This document shows, piece by piece, positions 18,221 through 27,110 of a stretch of 64,000 bases of DNA (positions are counted from its first letter, which is position 1; every line of letters starts with the position of its first letter). A program made the position numbers and the translations under genes. Source of the DNA: Pseudoalteromonas luteoviolacea NCIMB 1944 (GTDB lineage Bacteria > Pseudomonadota > Gammaproteobacteria > Enterobacterales > Alteromonadaceae). The stretch spans positions 1 to 64,000 of the forward strand of contig NZ_AUXS01000036.1 in assembly GCF_001625565.1 (NCBI RefSeq), read 5' to 3'. The notes beneath the pieces were generated by a model. The model saw only the letters and a program-made list of their open reading frames with translations, had not been told where the DNA came from and searched no databases.

Positions 18221-18411
18221 AGTTAAAATTATCCTTGGTCAGGTTGTGTCATCAAACATAGCGAGAAGTCAATTTAGCTAAACTGATAACTGTAATCATC
18301 TGATACTTATCGATATTAATTCAAAAAACTCCTATTTTATCAAGATGGAATAAATCGCTGGGCAAAGCTTTAAGACTAAAAAGGTGATAAATACAACGAC
18401 TAGGAGTCATC

Positions 18412-19056
18412 ATGAAATCTCTTCAAGCAAGTTTAATATTAATGGGATCGAGCGTTCTGAGCTTTAACGGCAATGCACAAGTGCTAACTGAGGTGCAGGT
18501 CGAGCAAGTAAAGCAAAACGTATTAACTTATATGAGTAGTTGGAATTTACAGAGTGGGGAAGAGCGGGTCAGTAATCTGGAGCGTGCCATTAATCCCGGT
18601 TTTCGTTACCAAGATCCAACAACTGCCGGGTTCTTGGTTACCGATGCACAAAATGTCAGTAATTGGATCGGCGGATTTCAAGGGCAAATGCGCGACTTTG
18701 GACTCTGGCCTGTGGATGCAACTTTGGTGTCGAATATTGAAGTTCATGGTAGCGTAGACAGTACGCATATAAGATTCAATTGGCATATTTCCGCGTTTGA
18801 CGGTGCGGTGACCGTGGCTGAAGGTGTGGACTATGGTACTGCATCAAACTTAAAGTTGGACTCAATCACGGGCTTTTTTGGGCCGTTAATACCACTTTGT
18901 AAGGCCCCGGATTGGCAATCTGGCAGCACTTATCTAAGAGATGATCAGGTGTCTTTTGAACAGGCGATTTACAAAGCGAGTTGGTGGACTCAAGCATCTC
19001 CAGTCCAAGATCCTGATGCGTGGGTTAAGCTAACTGACTGTAGCGAAACCCCCTAA
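18412..19056 (+). CDS. Secreted NTF2/SnoaL-like protein with C-terminal CBM5/12 module
   Basis: A 214-residue exported protein: signal peptide 1-22 (ends NGNAQ), an NTF2-like alpha+beta domain (about 24-158, with FRYQDPTTAGFLV and a NIEVHGSVDSTHIRFNW strand pair), and a short C-terminal module (163-210) with the pattern of a type 5/12 chitin-binding domain: W168, Y174, Y187, W191/W192 and W204, bracketed by C163 and C210, which may form a disulfide. Known: CBM5/12 modules bind chitin; SnoaL folds include isomerases, cyclases and non-catalytic binders. The combination in one small protein is unusual. A terminator follows. Confidence 0.75.
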   Translation: MKSLQASLILMGSSVLSFNGNAQVLTEVQVEQVKQNVLTYMSSWNLQSGEERVSNLERAINPGFRYQDPTTAGFLVTDAQNVSNWIGGFQGQMRDFGLWPVDATLVSNIEVHGSVDSTHIRFNWHISAFDGAVTVAEGVDYGTASNLKLDSITGFFGPLIPLCKAPDWQSGSTYLRDDQVSFEQAIYKASWWTQASPVQDPDAWVKLTDCSETP

Positions 19057-19073
19057 CTATTAGCAATCGTCTC

Positions 19074-19101
19074 AGAGCGGCTGGTTAAGGCTGCTCTTTT
19101 T
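19074..19101 (+). terminator. Rho-independent terminator
   Basis: Eight-bp stem AGAGCGGC (19074-19081) / GCTGCTCT (19090-19097), including one G-U pair, followed by five or six T residues. Ends the NTF2/CBM5/12 transcript. Confidence 0.85.
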
Positions 19102-19181
19102 AGTGTTCAGAAATATTTGAAACTTTATATCTTGGCGTTAAGATAAGAATGTATCTTGGTACAGAAATAAAGGAATATTTT

Positions 19182-19688
19182 ATGGACAACAAGCATTATA
19201 TCGTCGATCGAACCCTCCATTGGTTTGCTGCTTTTTTGATTTTATTTATTTTGATGAATATGAGTGCGCAAATTCATACCATCGACTACCAAATTAAAGG
19301 TCAAGAATTACATCGTCAGGAGTCAATTCAAACTCATGCATTGATGGCATTAGGTGTATTTACTTTGGTTTTGACCCGGTTAATTTGGGAAAAGCTATTT
19401 AGTGGAAAATTGACAAGACAGCCAATACAGAGCCGTGCGCATGCAATTCTGGTAAAAATAGTACATGGGGGTTTTTATTTAATTTTATCAGGGCTGGTGG
19501 TTACCGGAGTCGGTATGGCAATAAATGCTGAAGTAGTTATTTATTTGTTCGGCGTGCAATTCTCAGATGCGGTCAGTCGAGACGGTCATTTTTATGCCAG
19601 TATGCTCGATATACATTTAATGTTGATAGACACTTTGTGGTGGGTGATCGCCGCTCATTTTGTAGGGGTTTTGTACGCTCGTCGGTAG
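19182..19688 (+). CDS. Cytochrome b561-type membrane protein
   Basis: A 168-residue inner-membrane protein with four hydrophobic helices and paired histidines fit for two b hemes: H in RTLHWFAAF, H in THALMALGVF, H in KIVHGGFY and H in DTLWWVIAAHFVG. The start at 19182 (MDNKHYIVDRTLHW) has AAGGA 7 nt upstream and matches the family's usual beginning; the ATG at 19149 is less likely. Known: these proteins carry electrons between quinol and periplasmic acceptors or superoxide. The physiological partner is not evident here. Confidence 0.88.
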   Translation: MDNKHYIVDRTLHWFAAFLILFILMNMSAQIHTIDYQIKGQELHRQESIQTHALMALGVFTLVLTRLIWEKLFSGKLTRQPIQSRAHAILVKIVHGGFYLILSGLVVTGVGMAINAEVVIYLFGVQFSDAVSRDGHFYASMLDIHLMLIDTLWWVIAAHFVGVLYARR

Positions 19689-19698
19689 CGATTCGAAT

Positions 19699-19717
19699 GG
19701 GGTGGAAGACCCACCCC
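19699..19717. terminator. Bidirectional hairpin between convergent genes
   Basis: GGGGTGG (19699-19705) and CCACCCC (19711-19717) form a 7-bp GC-rich stem between the cytochrome b561 gene and the convergent aminotransferase gene. No strong T-run on either side. Confidence 0.65.
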
Positions 19718-19724
19718 GTGTAAT

Positions 19725-20840
19725 TTAGCTTAATACGTCTTGAAGCGCGGCGATTAACAGTGCAACATTTTGCTCGTTGGCAGTCGTGCCCATTAGGCCG
19801 ATACGCCATGTTTTGCCTGCAAGCTGGCCCAGTCCAGCGCCAATCTCAAGGTTGTATTTGTTTAGTAAAGCTGTACGCACGTAGTTGTCATCTATTCCGT
19901 TAGGGATCAAGACGGAATTCAGTTGTGGTAAACGGTGTGGCTCATCAACTAAAAACTCAATGTTGAGCTTTTCAAGGCCAGCTTTTAGTGCGAGGTGTAA
20001 ATTGTGGTGCCGCTGCCAAGCATTTTCTAGCCCTTCTTGTTTCAACATGAGTAAGGATTCGTGCAGTGCATACAATGAATTGATAGGGGCCGTGTGGTGG
20101 TAGCTACGCTTACCTTCGCCTGACCAGTAGTTCATCACTAAAGATTGATCCAAAAACCAGCTTTGTACTTTGCTTTTGCGTGACTGCAAGACTTCTACTG
20201 CTTTGTCACTAAAACTGATGGGTGAGATCCCTGGGACACATGACAAACATTTTTGCGAGCCGGAATATATCGCATCAATTCCCCACTCATCTACTTTTAG
20301 TTCGCTGCCGCCGAGAGATGTTACTGCATCAACAATGCTAAGGGCATCATATTTCTTTGCCAATTGGCACAAGGTTTTTGCATCACTGCGTGCACCAGTG
20401 GAAGTTTCTGCGTGAATAAATGCCAGTGCTTTTACTGTGGGGTTGGCTTTAAATGCGTCTTCAACTTTGTCAAGCGTCACAGGATCGCCCCATTTATCCT
20501 CTATGACAATAGCCTGAGCACCAACTCGTTCTATGTTTTCTTTGAGTCGTGTACCGAACACACCATTAATACACACGATGACTTTGTCGTTGGGCTCAAT
20601 AAGGTTCACAACACAAGCTTCCATACCCGCCGAACCCGGCGCAGATAACGCAATGGTAAATGCATTTTCTGTGCTAAACGCATATTGTAAAAGTTGCTTA
20701 ATTTCATCCATCAGGCCGATGAATTGAGGGTCCAAATGCCCTATGGTTGGTCTAGACAGCGCCCCTAAAACACGAGGCGAGACATTAGAAGGCCCTGGTC
20801 CCATTAGGATCCGCGGGGTTGGGTTAAATGATTCAAACAT
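19725..20840 (-). CDS. Class V aminotransferase (serine/alanine-glyoxylate type)
   Basis: A 371-residue PLP enzyme. The N-terminal LMGPGPSNVSPRVL and GHLDPQF motifs, and SGSQKCLS with the Schiff-base lysine K197, place it with alanine-glyoxylate / serine-glyoxylate aminotransferases; GVFGTRLK, HAETSTGA and VDAVTSLGG (D171) are other PLP-site signatures. It would transfer an amino group from alanine or serine to glyoxylate. It is preceded on the same strand by a LysR regulator (145-bp gap), which may control it. Confidence 0.85.
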   Translation of the reverse strand: MFESFNPTPRILMGPGPSNVSPRVLGALSRPTIGHLDPQFIGLMDEIKQLLQYAFSTENAFTIALSAPGSAGMEACVVNLIEPNDKVIVCINGVFGTRLKENIERVGAQAIVIEDKWGDPVTLDKVEDAFKANPTVKALAFIHAETSTGARSDAKTLCQLAKKYDALSIVDAVTSLGGSELKVDEWGIDAIYSGSQKCLSCVPGISPISFSDKAVEVLQSRKSKVQSWFLDQSLVMNYWSGEGKRSYHHTAPINSLYALHESLLMLKQEGLENAWQRHHNLHLALKAGLEKLNIEFLVDEPHRLPQLNSVLIPNGIDDNYVRTALLNKYNLEIGAGLGQLAGKTWRIGLMGTTANEQNVALLIAALQDVLS

Positions 20841-20985
20841 AAAAATTCCCGTTTTTAGTGTGTTGGTAATGCACGTTGTTGTGGACTTAACAAAACTGGC
20901 CGAAATTTCTGGCTTAATTGTGCGCCCTAGATGCTTTTAAATCCAGTGGTGAGATCAAGACTTGCTATTTCTTTGCCTGATCATT

Positions 20986-21843
20986 TTACGTATCAAAGAG
21001 TTGTGCTCTTAACCAGTTTATAAATATCAATTGTTGCCTGGTGTACTGAGCTTCATTCAAAGGCACATAGTAACCAAGTTGTGTGTCGACAGAGAGGTGC
21101 GAGCCGTTAGTTAAAACATTCTTTTCAGTCAGGCTCTTAACAAGGCTGGATGAAGCAAAAACGAGTCCACTACCTGCGATTGCTTCTTGAATGCAATATA
21201 ATTCCTGATCAAAGTACACAACCTCAAATAAACTTGCATCTAGGCCATTGTGGGCTAACCAAGCTTGCCACGGTGCGGCGGGCAGTTGCGTGTTTTTCCA
21301 CTTTGGAATAAACATGGTGGTTTTTGTCTGGGCGCTCAATCCTGCAAGACACGTATGATTGCCATAGGCATTAAAATTCTCTAAGCAAAGTAACTGGCTT
21401 GGTTTAATTTGGCTTGTATCTCCAAAGCGAATAGCAATCGCTTGTGAGTCATGCACTAGGTGCTCACCAGTTGCGACAGAAACTTCAAGGTTTGGGTATG
21501 CTTTATTAAACCCTCGCAATGCGGGGATCAACATTTGGGCGGCAAAGGATGAAGTGGTGTGCACTTGAATGACTTTGCCTTGTTCAACCAGCTGGTGGAC
21601 TGCACGTTCAATGGTACCAAACCCTGTATGGGTTGCCTGAGCCAACAGAAAACCATTTTTGGTAGGCGTTATTTCACGGGTTTTGCGAATAAACAAATCA
21701 ATACCGAGACGCATTTCTAAGTTTTTTATATGGTGAGACACCGCTGTTGGCGTGATATTTAGTTCCTGAGCAGCAAGTTTAAAGCTGCTGTGGCGCGCTG
21801 CGGCTTCAAAGACTCGCAATGCTTGCATGGATACATTCAACAT
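20986..21843 (-). CDS. LysR-family transcriptional regulator, GcvA-like
   Basis: A 285-residue LysR regulator. With the start at 21843 it begins MLNVSMQALRVFEAAARHSSF, the usual first helix of the winged HTH, and GAGGAAGT lies 4 nt upstream; the ATG at 21879 adds 12 residues without support. The HTH includes LAAQELNITPTAVSHHIKNLE. The effector-binding domain covers about 80-285. The GcvA-like start and the adjacent glyoxylate-type aminotransferase suggest control of glycine/serine or related amino-acid metabolism, by inference. Confidence 0.88.
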   Translation of the reverse strand: MLNVSMQALRVFEAAARHSSFKLAAQELNITPTAVSHHIKNLEMRLGIDLFIRKTREITPTKNGFLLAQATHTGFGTIERAVHQLVEQGKVIQVHTTSSFAAQMLIPALRGFNKAYPNLEVSVATGEHLVHDSQAIAIRFGDTSQIKPSQLLCLENFNAYGNHTCLAGLSAQTKTTMFIPKWKNTQLPAAPWQAWLAHNGLDASLFEVVYFDQELYCIQEAIAGSGLVFASSSLVKSLTEKNVLTNGSHLSVDTQLGYYVPLNEAQYTRQQLIFINWLRAQLFDT

Positions 21844-21977
21844 GGCTACTTCCTCAATAAGGTTTGTGTAATTATACATGAGTAAAACTTGCTTATAAGA
21901 AAGTTCTTTTCATTTGTCGTGGAGCCCCATAAATCACACAATGTTCGCCAATGAAACACACAAAAAAGGCGACCTAC

Positions 21978-22637
21978 ATGTTTAAACTACTTCATATAGA
22001 TTCAAGTATTAGAAAACGTCAAAACAGCAACCCTCAGCATGACTCAATTTCAAAAAGACTCGCTTATAGCTTTGTTGAAGAGATGAAGAATAACTCATCT
22101 GTGTCTCAATATGTATACAGAGATGTAGGTATGACTCCACCACCGTTTACCGATCAAGAGTGGTTAGGCGCAGTGTTTACTCCCATAAACAAAAGAAGTG
22201 CACAGCAATGCCAAAAGCTCGCCATTTCAGACTCCTTGATTGCTGAAGTGAAAGAAGCGGATATTATCGTGATTTCAACGCCTATGTATAACTACGGCAT
22301 GCCCGCGCAGCTTAAAGCTTGGTTTGATCAAATTGTGAGGATCAATGAAACATTTAGTTTTGACCTCGCTCGGGGGGATTTCCCACTTGAGCCCATACTG
22401 TCAGGGAAAACATTAGTGCTTATCACATCATGTGGTGAGTTTGGCTTTGAAATCGGGGGAGTGAGAGAGCATATGAATCACTTGGCGCCTCATATTAAGA
22501 CCCTGTCTAAGTATATTGGCTGCGAACGGATATATGAAATCGCATCTGAGTATCAAGAGTTTGCAGATCTACGTCATCAAAGTTCGCTAGAAGCTGCGTT
22601 TGTAGAAACGCGAAAACTTGCCAAGCGTCTTATTTAA
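21978..22637 (+). CDS. azoR: FMN-dependent NADH-azoreductase-like flavodoxin-fold protein
   Basis: A 219-residue protein of the flavodoxin-2 family. FMN-binding features are IDSSIRKRQN near the start and STPMYNYGMPAQLKAWFDQI, which is nearly diagnostic for AzoR-type quinone/azo reductases. ATG 21978 has AAAGG 8 nt upstream; the ATG at 21951 lacks a ribosome-binding site. Known: the family reduces quinones and azo compounds by two electrons with NAD(P)H, giving resistance to electrophilic quinones. Divergent from the LysR gene, which may regulate it. Confidence 0.85.
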   Translation: MFKLLHIDSSIRKRQNSNPQHDSISKRLAYSFVEEMKNNSSVSQYVYRDVGMTPPPFTDQEWLGAVFTPINKRSAQQCQKLAISDSLIAEVKEADIIVISTPMYNYGMPAQLKAWFDQIVRINETFSFDLARGDFPLEPILSGKTLVLITSCGEFGFEIGGVREHMNHLAPHIKTLSKYIGCERIYEIASEYQEFADLRHQSSLEAAFVETRKLAKRLI

Positions 22638-22649
22638 TAACACTTTCCT

Positions 22650-22684
22650 AGCCATAAACGTGTCACTCACAATTATGGCTTTTT
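22650..22684 (+). terminator. Rho-independent terminator after azoR
   Basis: Stem AGCCATAA (22650-22657) / TTATGGCT (22673-22680) with a 15-nt loop and a following TTTTT. Confidence 0.85.
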
Positions 22685-22808
22685 CCATTTTAGTTCGCGC
22701 CATCATTATCTTTTTCTATCCATTTTTACTTTGCTATTTATTATCGTCAGCAGTGTCTTTATTATCTTATTGTTGTTTCAATATTAATTAAGCCAAAAGG
22801 AGTGTTAT

Positions 22809-23288
22809 TTGGTGCGACCAGCTAACCACCCATCCGTTATTGAACTCAGTAAAGCCTATTTCGAGCAGCAAAATCAGCCTTGTGAAGCACTACCGAGCTG
22901 GCACTTTTGTGATAACGAAACTGATGCTAACGACTGCCTCAATCTAGTGCTCTCAGGAGAGAAAAAAGCAACGTCTCCATCTCTTTGGTGGCATAAAGCC
23001 AAAGATATCGCATTGCCGCAAGTAGGTGATTTAAATATTGTCACGGACTGGCATGGCCTTGCTCACTGTATTGTCAAAACAACCAAAGTAAGCGTAGTCC
23101 CTTTTAACCAGATTGATGATGCTTATGCCGCTTTAGAAGGGGAGGGAGATAAGTCTTTGGCTTATTGGCGGCAGGTTCACTGGTCGTATTATCAAAGAGA
23201 GTTGGCCGGTACAAAGTATGCGCCGTGTCAAGATATGCCTATCGTATGCGAAGTGTTTGAAGTCGTTTTTACTAGGGAGGATAAATGA
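22809..23288 (+). CDS. ASCH-domain protein
   Basis: A 159-residue ASCH (ASC-1 homology) protein. The central motif LSGEKKATSPSLWWH, then VGDLNIVTDWHGLAHCIVKTT, is the typical ASCH core with a 'GeK.aT' signature. The start is TTG at 22809 (AGGAG 6 nt upstream) or the adjacent GTG at 22812. Known relatives bind or process RNA or hydrolyse N4-acetylcytidine. Its stop overlaps the start of the HAD phosphatase gene (ATGA), so the two are translationally coupled. Confidence 0.85.
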   Translation: MVRPANHPSVIELSKAYFEQQNQPCEALPSWHFCDNETDANDCLNLVLSGEKKATSPSLWWHKAKDIALPQVGDLNIVTDWHGLAHCIVKTTKVSVVPFNQIDDAYAALEGEGDKSLAYWRQVHWSYYQRELAGTKYAPCQDMPIVCEVFEVVFTREDK

Positions 23289-23965
23289 TTGACGCTGTGA
23301 TATTTGATATGGACGGGACTTTAATTGATTCTGAGCCAATGTGGCAGGAGGCGGAAAAACAGGTTTTTGGCAGTCTTGGCGTCGATGTGCGCGATGAGCT
23401 AGCGGCTAGAACTGCGTCCATGACAACCATACAAGCTGCTGAATTTTGGTATCAACATGCTCCTTGGGAAGGGCCGAGTACGTCACAAGTCGCTGATCAA
23501 GTCGTTTTACGTGTCGCTGAATTAATTGTTCTTCAAGGAGAAGCTTTGGCTGGTGTCCATCATGCTTTGTCGTTGCTGCAAGAGAAACAACTTAAGATAG
23601 GTTTAGCTACTAACGCACCCGTTGCGCTGATCCCCGTGGTGTTCGACAAGCTGGATATAGGTCATTATTTTACGACTTATTGTTCATCGGATAATGAAGT
23701 GGCAGGCAAACCTTCTCCAGATGTTTATTTGACAGCAGCGAAGCAAATGGGCGTTTTACCTGAACGGTGTTTAGCTGTTGAAGACTCCGTGACAGGCATG
23801 AAAGCAGCGCAAGCGGCAAATATGCGCACGCTTGTGGTACCACAAAAGTCACAGTTCAATAATGTCAAATTTGATAAGGCCGATATGAAACTTGAAAGCT
23901 TGCTCGCGTTAACTGAGTCGCACTTAGCATTAAACGAGTATGCACGCTCGGCCAATAAGCGTTAA
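23285..23965 (+). CDS. hxpB: HAD-family sugar phosphatase, HxpB (YniC)-like
   Basis: A 226-residue HAD hydrolase. Nucleophile motif FDMDGT gives D8 and the acid/base D10; motif II is the T of GLATNAP, motif III the K of AGKPSPDVY, motif IV VEDSVTGM. The cap region and spacing resemble E. coli YniC/HxpB, which dephosphorylates hexitol and 2-deoxyglucose phosphates. Translationally coupled to the ASCH gene. The gene symbol is assigned by similarity of motifs and length; related phosphatases with other sugars are possible. Confidence 0.8.
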   Translation: MIDAVIFDMDGTLIDSEPMWQEAEKQVFGSLGVDVRDELAARTASMTTIQAAEFWYQHAPWEGPSTSQVADQVVLRVAELIVLQGEALAGVHHALSLLQEKQLKIGLATNAPVALIPVVFDKLDIGHYFTTYCSSDNEVAGKPSPDVYLTAAKQMGVLPERCLAVEDSVTGMKAAQAANMRTLVVPQKSQFNNVKFDKADMKLESLLALTESHLALNEYARSANKR

Positions 23966-24061
23966 AACACAGCAAAATAAGTTGCTTAACTTTGCGTTTA
24001 TTGCAAGCAGTGACTAGCATCTAGCTTGGTAAGCAAATAAATAACAGCGAAAAGGAAGGCA

Positions 24062-24421
24062 ATGAAGATTTTAGTTGTAGATGATACGTACTTTATGAGG
24101 GAGCTCATCTGTGAAAGTTTGCAAGAACAAGGTTTTAACGAGCTGACACAGGCGAGCAATGGCGAAGAGGCGCTGAATGCTTTATCAGATAAACACTACG
24201 ACCTCATCGTTACCGATTGGAACATGCCGAAAATAAATGGCGTTGAACTGATTAAAAAGATGAAGCGCAACCCGGCGCTTCGCCATACTAAAATTATTAT
24301 GTTAACAGGTGACACAACCCCTGAAAAAATCTTAGAAATGAAAGAGCTAGGTGTTAATGGCTACATTTCTAAACCTTTCACTCCAGAGTTGCTTACAGAT
24401 TTAGTTTTAAAGTTATCTTAG
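24062..24421 (+). CDS. Stand-alone CheY-like response regulator
   Basis: A 119-residue single receiver domain. Acidic pocket DD (7-8), phosphoacceptor D52 in VTDWNMPKINGVEL, conserved T in MLTGDT and K in YISKPFTPE are all present, with the CheY-type PF after K. A good ribosome-binding sequence (AAAAGGAAGGC) precedes the ATG. No kinase, flagellar or chemotaxis gene is adjacent, so the cognate kinase and output target are elsewhere. Confidence 0.9.
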   Translation: MKILVVDDTYFMRELICESLQEQGFNELTQASNGEEALNALSDKHYDLIVTDWNMPKINGVELIKKMKRNPALRHTKIIMLTGDTTPEKILEMKELGVNGYISKPFTPELLTDLVLKLS

Positions 24422-24523
24422 ATTTATCAGATGCTTACTTATCTTAATTGACAAACTTTTTTTAACTTGTTCTCTCATGCCTTATTCTATTTAATAGAAA
24501 TGCGGTTACTTAAAGGAGATGAG

Positions 24524-25471
24524 ATGCAAGATATAGAAATAAAACAACAGCAGATCCTAACAATGCTCGAAAAAGGGGTCTTTGAACAAGATTTTGAACG
24601 TATTGCAGAAGATACCCTAATTGAAAACCTAAACAGCCCGTCTGAAGACTTACGATTACTTAGCCTACATCTAATTGATGATTATTTAAGCCGTGCTAGT
24701 GACAGTGCTAGAGCGCAAATAAAGGTGGAAAATTTATATTGGTTAACTGCTAACGAGCATACGCGTGCGAATGAGGCGCTTGGTCAGTTAGTTGCGGCAG
24801 AAAAGTTGAACTTAGGCCATAAGTTAGCTGTTTCAGAAACGACTGGCAAGTCAGCTCTTCCACTCGTGTTTAGTATGGCAAATCGTCAGCGTAAAAAGGC
24901 GATTTTAATTCATGGTACTTGGGCAAATGGTAATGCTTGGTATCAAAAAGGTGGGGATTTTTACAATTACCTGACCAACAACCATTTTGATGTCATGCCT
25001 TTTCATTGGAGCGGGGCGAATCAGCATGCAGACAGAGTAATGGCGGCGGTGCATTTGCGTGATTTGATAGAAAAGAGCGGAAATAACCACGCATTTACAA
25101 AAGACGCTGCTGGCTTTTACGATGTTGAAATTTATGCCCATAGTCATGGTGGCAACGTCGCACTAACAGCATTGCGATTAGGGTTAAAGGTATCGAAAGT
25201 TGTTTTAATGGGCACGCCGGTTAGATATCAGTACATGCCGTTATTACGCAATGTATCAAATGGGGTGTTTAACGTGTTTTCATTAGGGGATAAAGTCCAA
25301 ATTGCTGGCGCGTTAGGAAGTAAACGCGGTGGCCGTGCAATTAGTGACAGTGAAAAAGGGGTTAACTACCTAGCAGAAGAGAATCAATCAAACCGAGCGC
25401 CAGGGCACTCAGAGCTCCATGATAGCGGTGTGTGGGGGAAAAACAGCTTAGGCGATATTATGCATCAATAA
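24524..25471 (+). CDS. Alpha/beta-hydrolase fold protein with helical N-terminus
   Basis: A 315-residue protein. The start at 24524 has AAGGAGA just upstream; the ATG at 24467 lacks one. Residues 1-100 are helical (HEAT-like or four-helix). From about 120 an alpha/beta-hydrolase domain follows: oxyanion motif HGTWANG (130-136), nucleophile elbow AHSHGG with S207, and a His near the C-terminus in GHSELHDSGVWG. The pattern resembles PGAP1-like lipases/esterases. No signal peptide. The substrate is unknown. Confidence 0.7.
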   Translation: MQDIEIKQQQILTMLEKGVFEQDFERIAEDTLIENLNSPSEDLRLLSLHLIDDYLSRASDSARAQIKVENLYWLTANEHTRANEALGQLVAAEKLNLGHKLAVSETTGKSALPLVFSMANRQRKKAILIHGTWANGNAWYQKGGDFYNYLTNNHFDVMPFHWSGANQHADRVMAAVHLRDLIEKSGNNHAFTKDAAGFYDVEIYAHSHGGNVALTALRLGLKVSKVVLMGTPVRYQYMPLLRNVSNGVFNVFSLGDKVQIAGALGSKRGGRAISDSEKGVNYLAEENQSNRAPGHSELHDSGVWGKNSLGDIMHQ

Positions 25472-25574
25472 AGGCGGTAATTTACTACCTAATATACCTT
25501 TAAACACTTGAAAAAAAGCTAAAAGGTAGCGACTATAAGCGCACTTTTTCTACTAACCTGAAATGGAAATTATC

Positions 25575-25964
25575 ATGACAAAAGTATTGCACACAGAATC
25601 TGCACCAGCGGCAATTGGCCCTTATGTCCAAGGTGTTGACTTAGGAAACATGGTACTGACTTCTGGTCAGATCCCTGTTAACCCTGTCACAGGAGAGGTT
25701 CCAGAAGCCATTGCTGATCAAGCAAAACAATCACTTGAGAACGTGAAAGCAGTTGTTGAGTCTTCAGGTCTAACCGTTGCTGATATTGTAAAATTGACTG
25801 TATTTGTAAAAGACCTGAATGACTTTGGTACTGTAAATGAAGTTTATGGCCAATTTTTCGACGAGCATAAAGTAGCACATTACCCGGCGCGTTCTTGTGT
25901 AGAAGTTGCGCGTTTGCCAAAAGATGTCAACATTGAAATTGAAGCGATTGCGGTCCGTAAATAA
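25575..25964 (+). CDS. ridA: RidA-family reactive intermediate deaminase
   Basis: A 129-residue RidA/YjgF protein. The start at 25575 gives MTKVLHTESAPAAIGPYVQG, the canonical N-terminus; GGAA lies 6 nt upstream. The key substrate-binding Arg is present in HYPARSCVEVARLP, and the protein ends with the typical VNIEIEAIAV. It hydrolyses 2-aminoacrylate and related enamines/imines released by PLP enzymes, protecting them from damage. A terminator follows. Confidence 0.93.
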   Translation: MTKVLHTESAPAAIGPYVQGVDLGNMVLTSGQIPVNPVTGEVPEAIADQAKQSLENVKAVVESSGLTVADIVKLTVFVKDLNDFGTVNEVYGQFFDEHKVAHYPARSCVEVARLPKDVNIEIEAIAVRK

Positions 25965-25985
25965 CGAGACAGTAAAGAGATAATA

Positions 25986-26004
25986 AAGGAGCTTAAGCTC
26001 CTTT
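25986..26004 (+). terminator. Rho-independent terminator after ridA
   Basis: Palindrome AAGGAGCTTAAGCTCCTT with TTTT, 22 bp after the stop. Confidence 0.9.
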
Positions 26005-26094
26005 TCATTGAGCATATTTCAAATTCTACAAACGCAAAAGTATTACTCAATTACGCATAACCCCTTTACCTATCAATGATCAAGGAGTAGTACG

Positions 26095-26454
26095 ATGATT
26101 GAAAGAAAGCGAGGCCTATATGAAGGCCGTAATAAATCATCAGCCTATAAAGAATTAGTGTGGACTGTCGCAACGTCATTTGATACTCAAACAGACTTGG
26201 CACAGCAAACAAAGCACACGCTAAATACAATCCAAAAAAACCTCAATGAGCTTGGTTCAGATAAGACCCGCATAGTTTCCGCACAAGTATATATTGCAAA
26301 CATGGCAGACAAGCCAATAATGGATGAAGTTTGGAAAGAGTGGCTTGGCCCAAACCCTGACCATTGGCCCCAGCGAGCTTGCCTAGGTGTTGATCTTGAA
26401 GGTGATGTGTTGATTGAGGTGACTGTAACCGCAGTTCGTTGCAATTCAGTTTAA
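26095..26454 (+). CDS. Second Rid-family protein, divergent subgroup
   Basis: A 119-residue YjgF/Rid-fold protein that clearly differs from the RidA encoded 130 bp upstream: it has a different N-terminus (MIERKRGLYEGRNKSSAY) and only short conserved stretches. The Arg at the equivalent of the RidA active site is kept in WPQRACLGVDLEG. Rid subgroups other than RidA often lack enamine deaminase activity or act on other substrates, so I do not assign one. The gene has an AAGGAG ribosome-binding site. The GNAT gene begins 36 bp downstream. Confidence 0.8.
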   Translation: MIERKRGLYEGRNKSSAYKELVWTVATSFDTQTDLAQQTKHTLNTIQKNLNELGSDKTRIVSAQVYIANMADKPIMDEVWKEWLGPNPDHWPQRACLGVDLEGDVLIEVTVTAVRCNSV

Positions 26455-26490
26455 AATATATTCGTCAATAACCTAAAAACGGTAACCCTT

Positions 26491-26928
26491 ATGATTGAGC
26501 TGGTGGTTTCTGAAGCCGAACACATTGAAAAATTTATAGATATGGAGCAAGAAAGTGACACGGAACACTTTATCATTCCATATACAAGGTCACAGCATTT
26601 AGCACAGATGGACCAAGCGAACACACTGTACTTGTCTATTTTTTGTAAAGGTAGGTTGTCCGGTTTTTTTATCTTGGTCAAACAGCATGGTGGAGATGTG
26701 GAGTTTCGACGTGTAGTCATAGCAAAAAAACACCGAGGGATCGGCCAGCTCGCGATTAAGGAGATGGCCCTTTATTGTAAAGTGCACTTAGGAGCTAAGA
26801 GAATATGGCTAGATGTGTTTGCGACTAACTCACGGGGTATACACGTATATCGTAAACTTGGTTACCGTCAATTTGGTGTGTCGCAATACCAAGGTCAGCA
26901 ACTCATTTTAATGGAAAAACAGATTTGA
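26491..26928 (+). CDS. GNAT-family N-acetyltransferase
   Basis: A 145-residue GNAT protein. Acetyl-CoA-binding motif A is seen as VVIAKKHRGIGQLAIKEM, followed by motif B with WLDVFATNSRGIHVYRKLGYRQFG. Length and pattern are those of small-substrate or protein-N-terminal acetyltransferases; the substrate is not deducible. Located 36 bp after the second Rid gene and probably cotranscribed. Confidence 0.88.
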   Translation: MIELVVSEAEHIEKFIDMEQESDTEHFIIPYTRSQHLAQMDQANTLYLSIFCKGRLSGFFILVKQHGGDVEFRRVVIAKKHRGIGQLAIKEMALYCKVHLGAKRIWLDVFATNSRGIHVYRKLGYRQFGVSQYQGQQLILMEKQI

Positions 26929-27110
26929 AGTTGGCACTATATGAGATTGTTTGGCCGATAGTTTCAAATGAGTATTAAAGTAAGCAGAGTTGCAAGAACA
27001 CCTATTAGCAACTTTGAGTTTTAATTAAAATGACCACAAACACAATTCCCCAATCGCAACGGGAAGAGCAACTTAGGGTTTTGCAGTGTCTTTGTAGAGC
27101 CCAATTGGAT

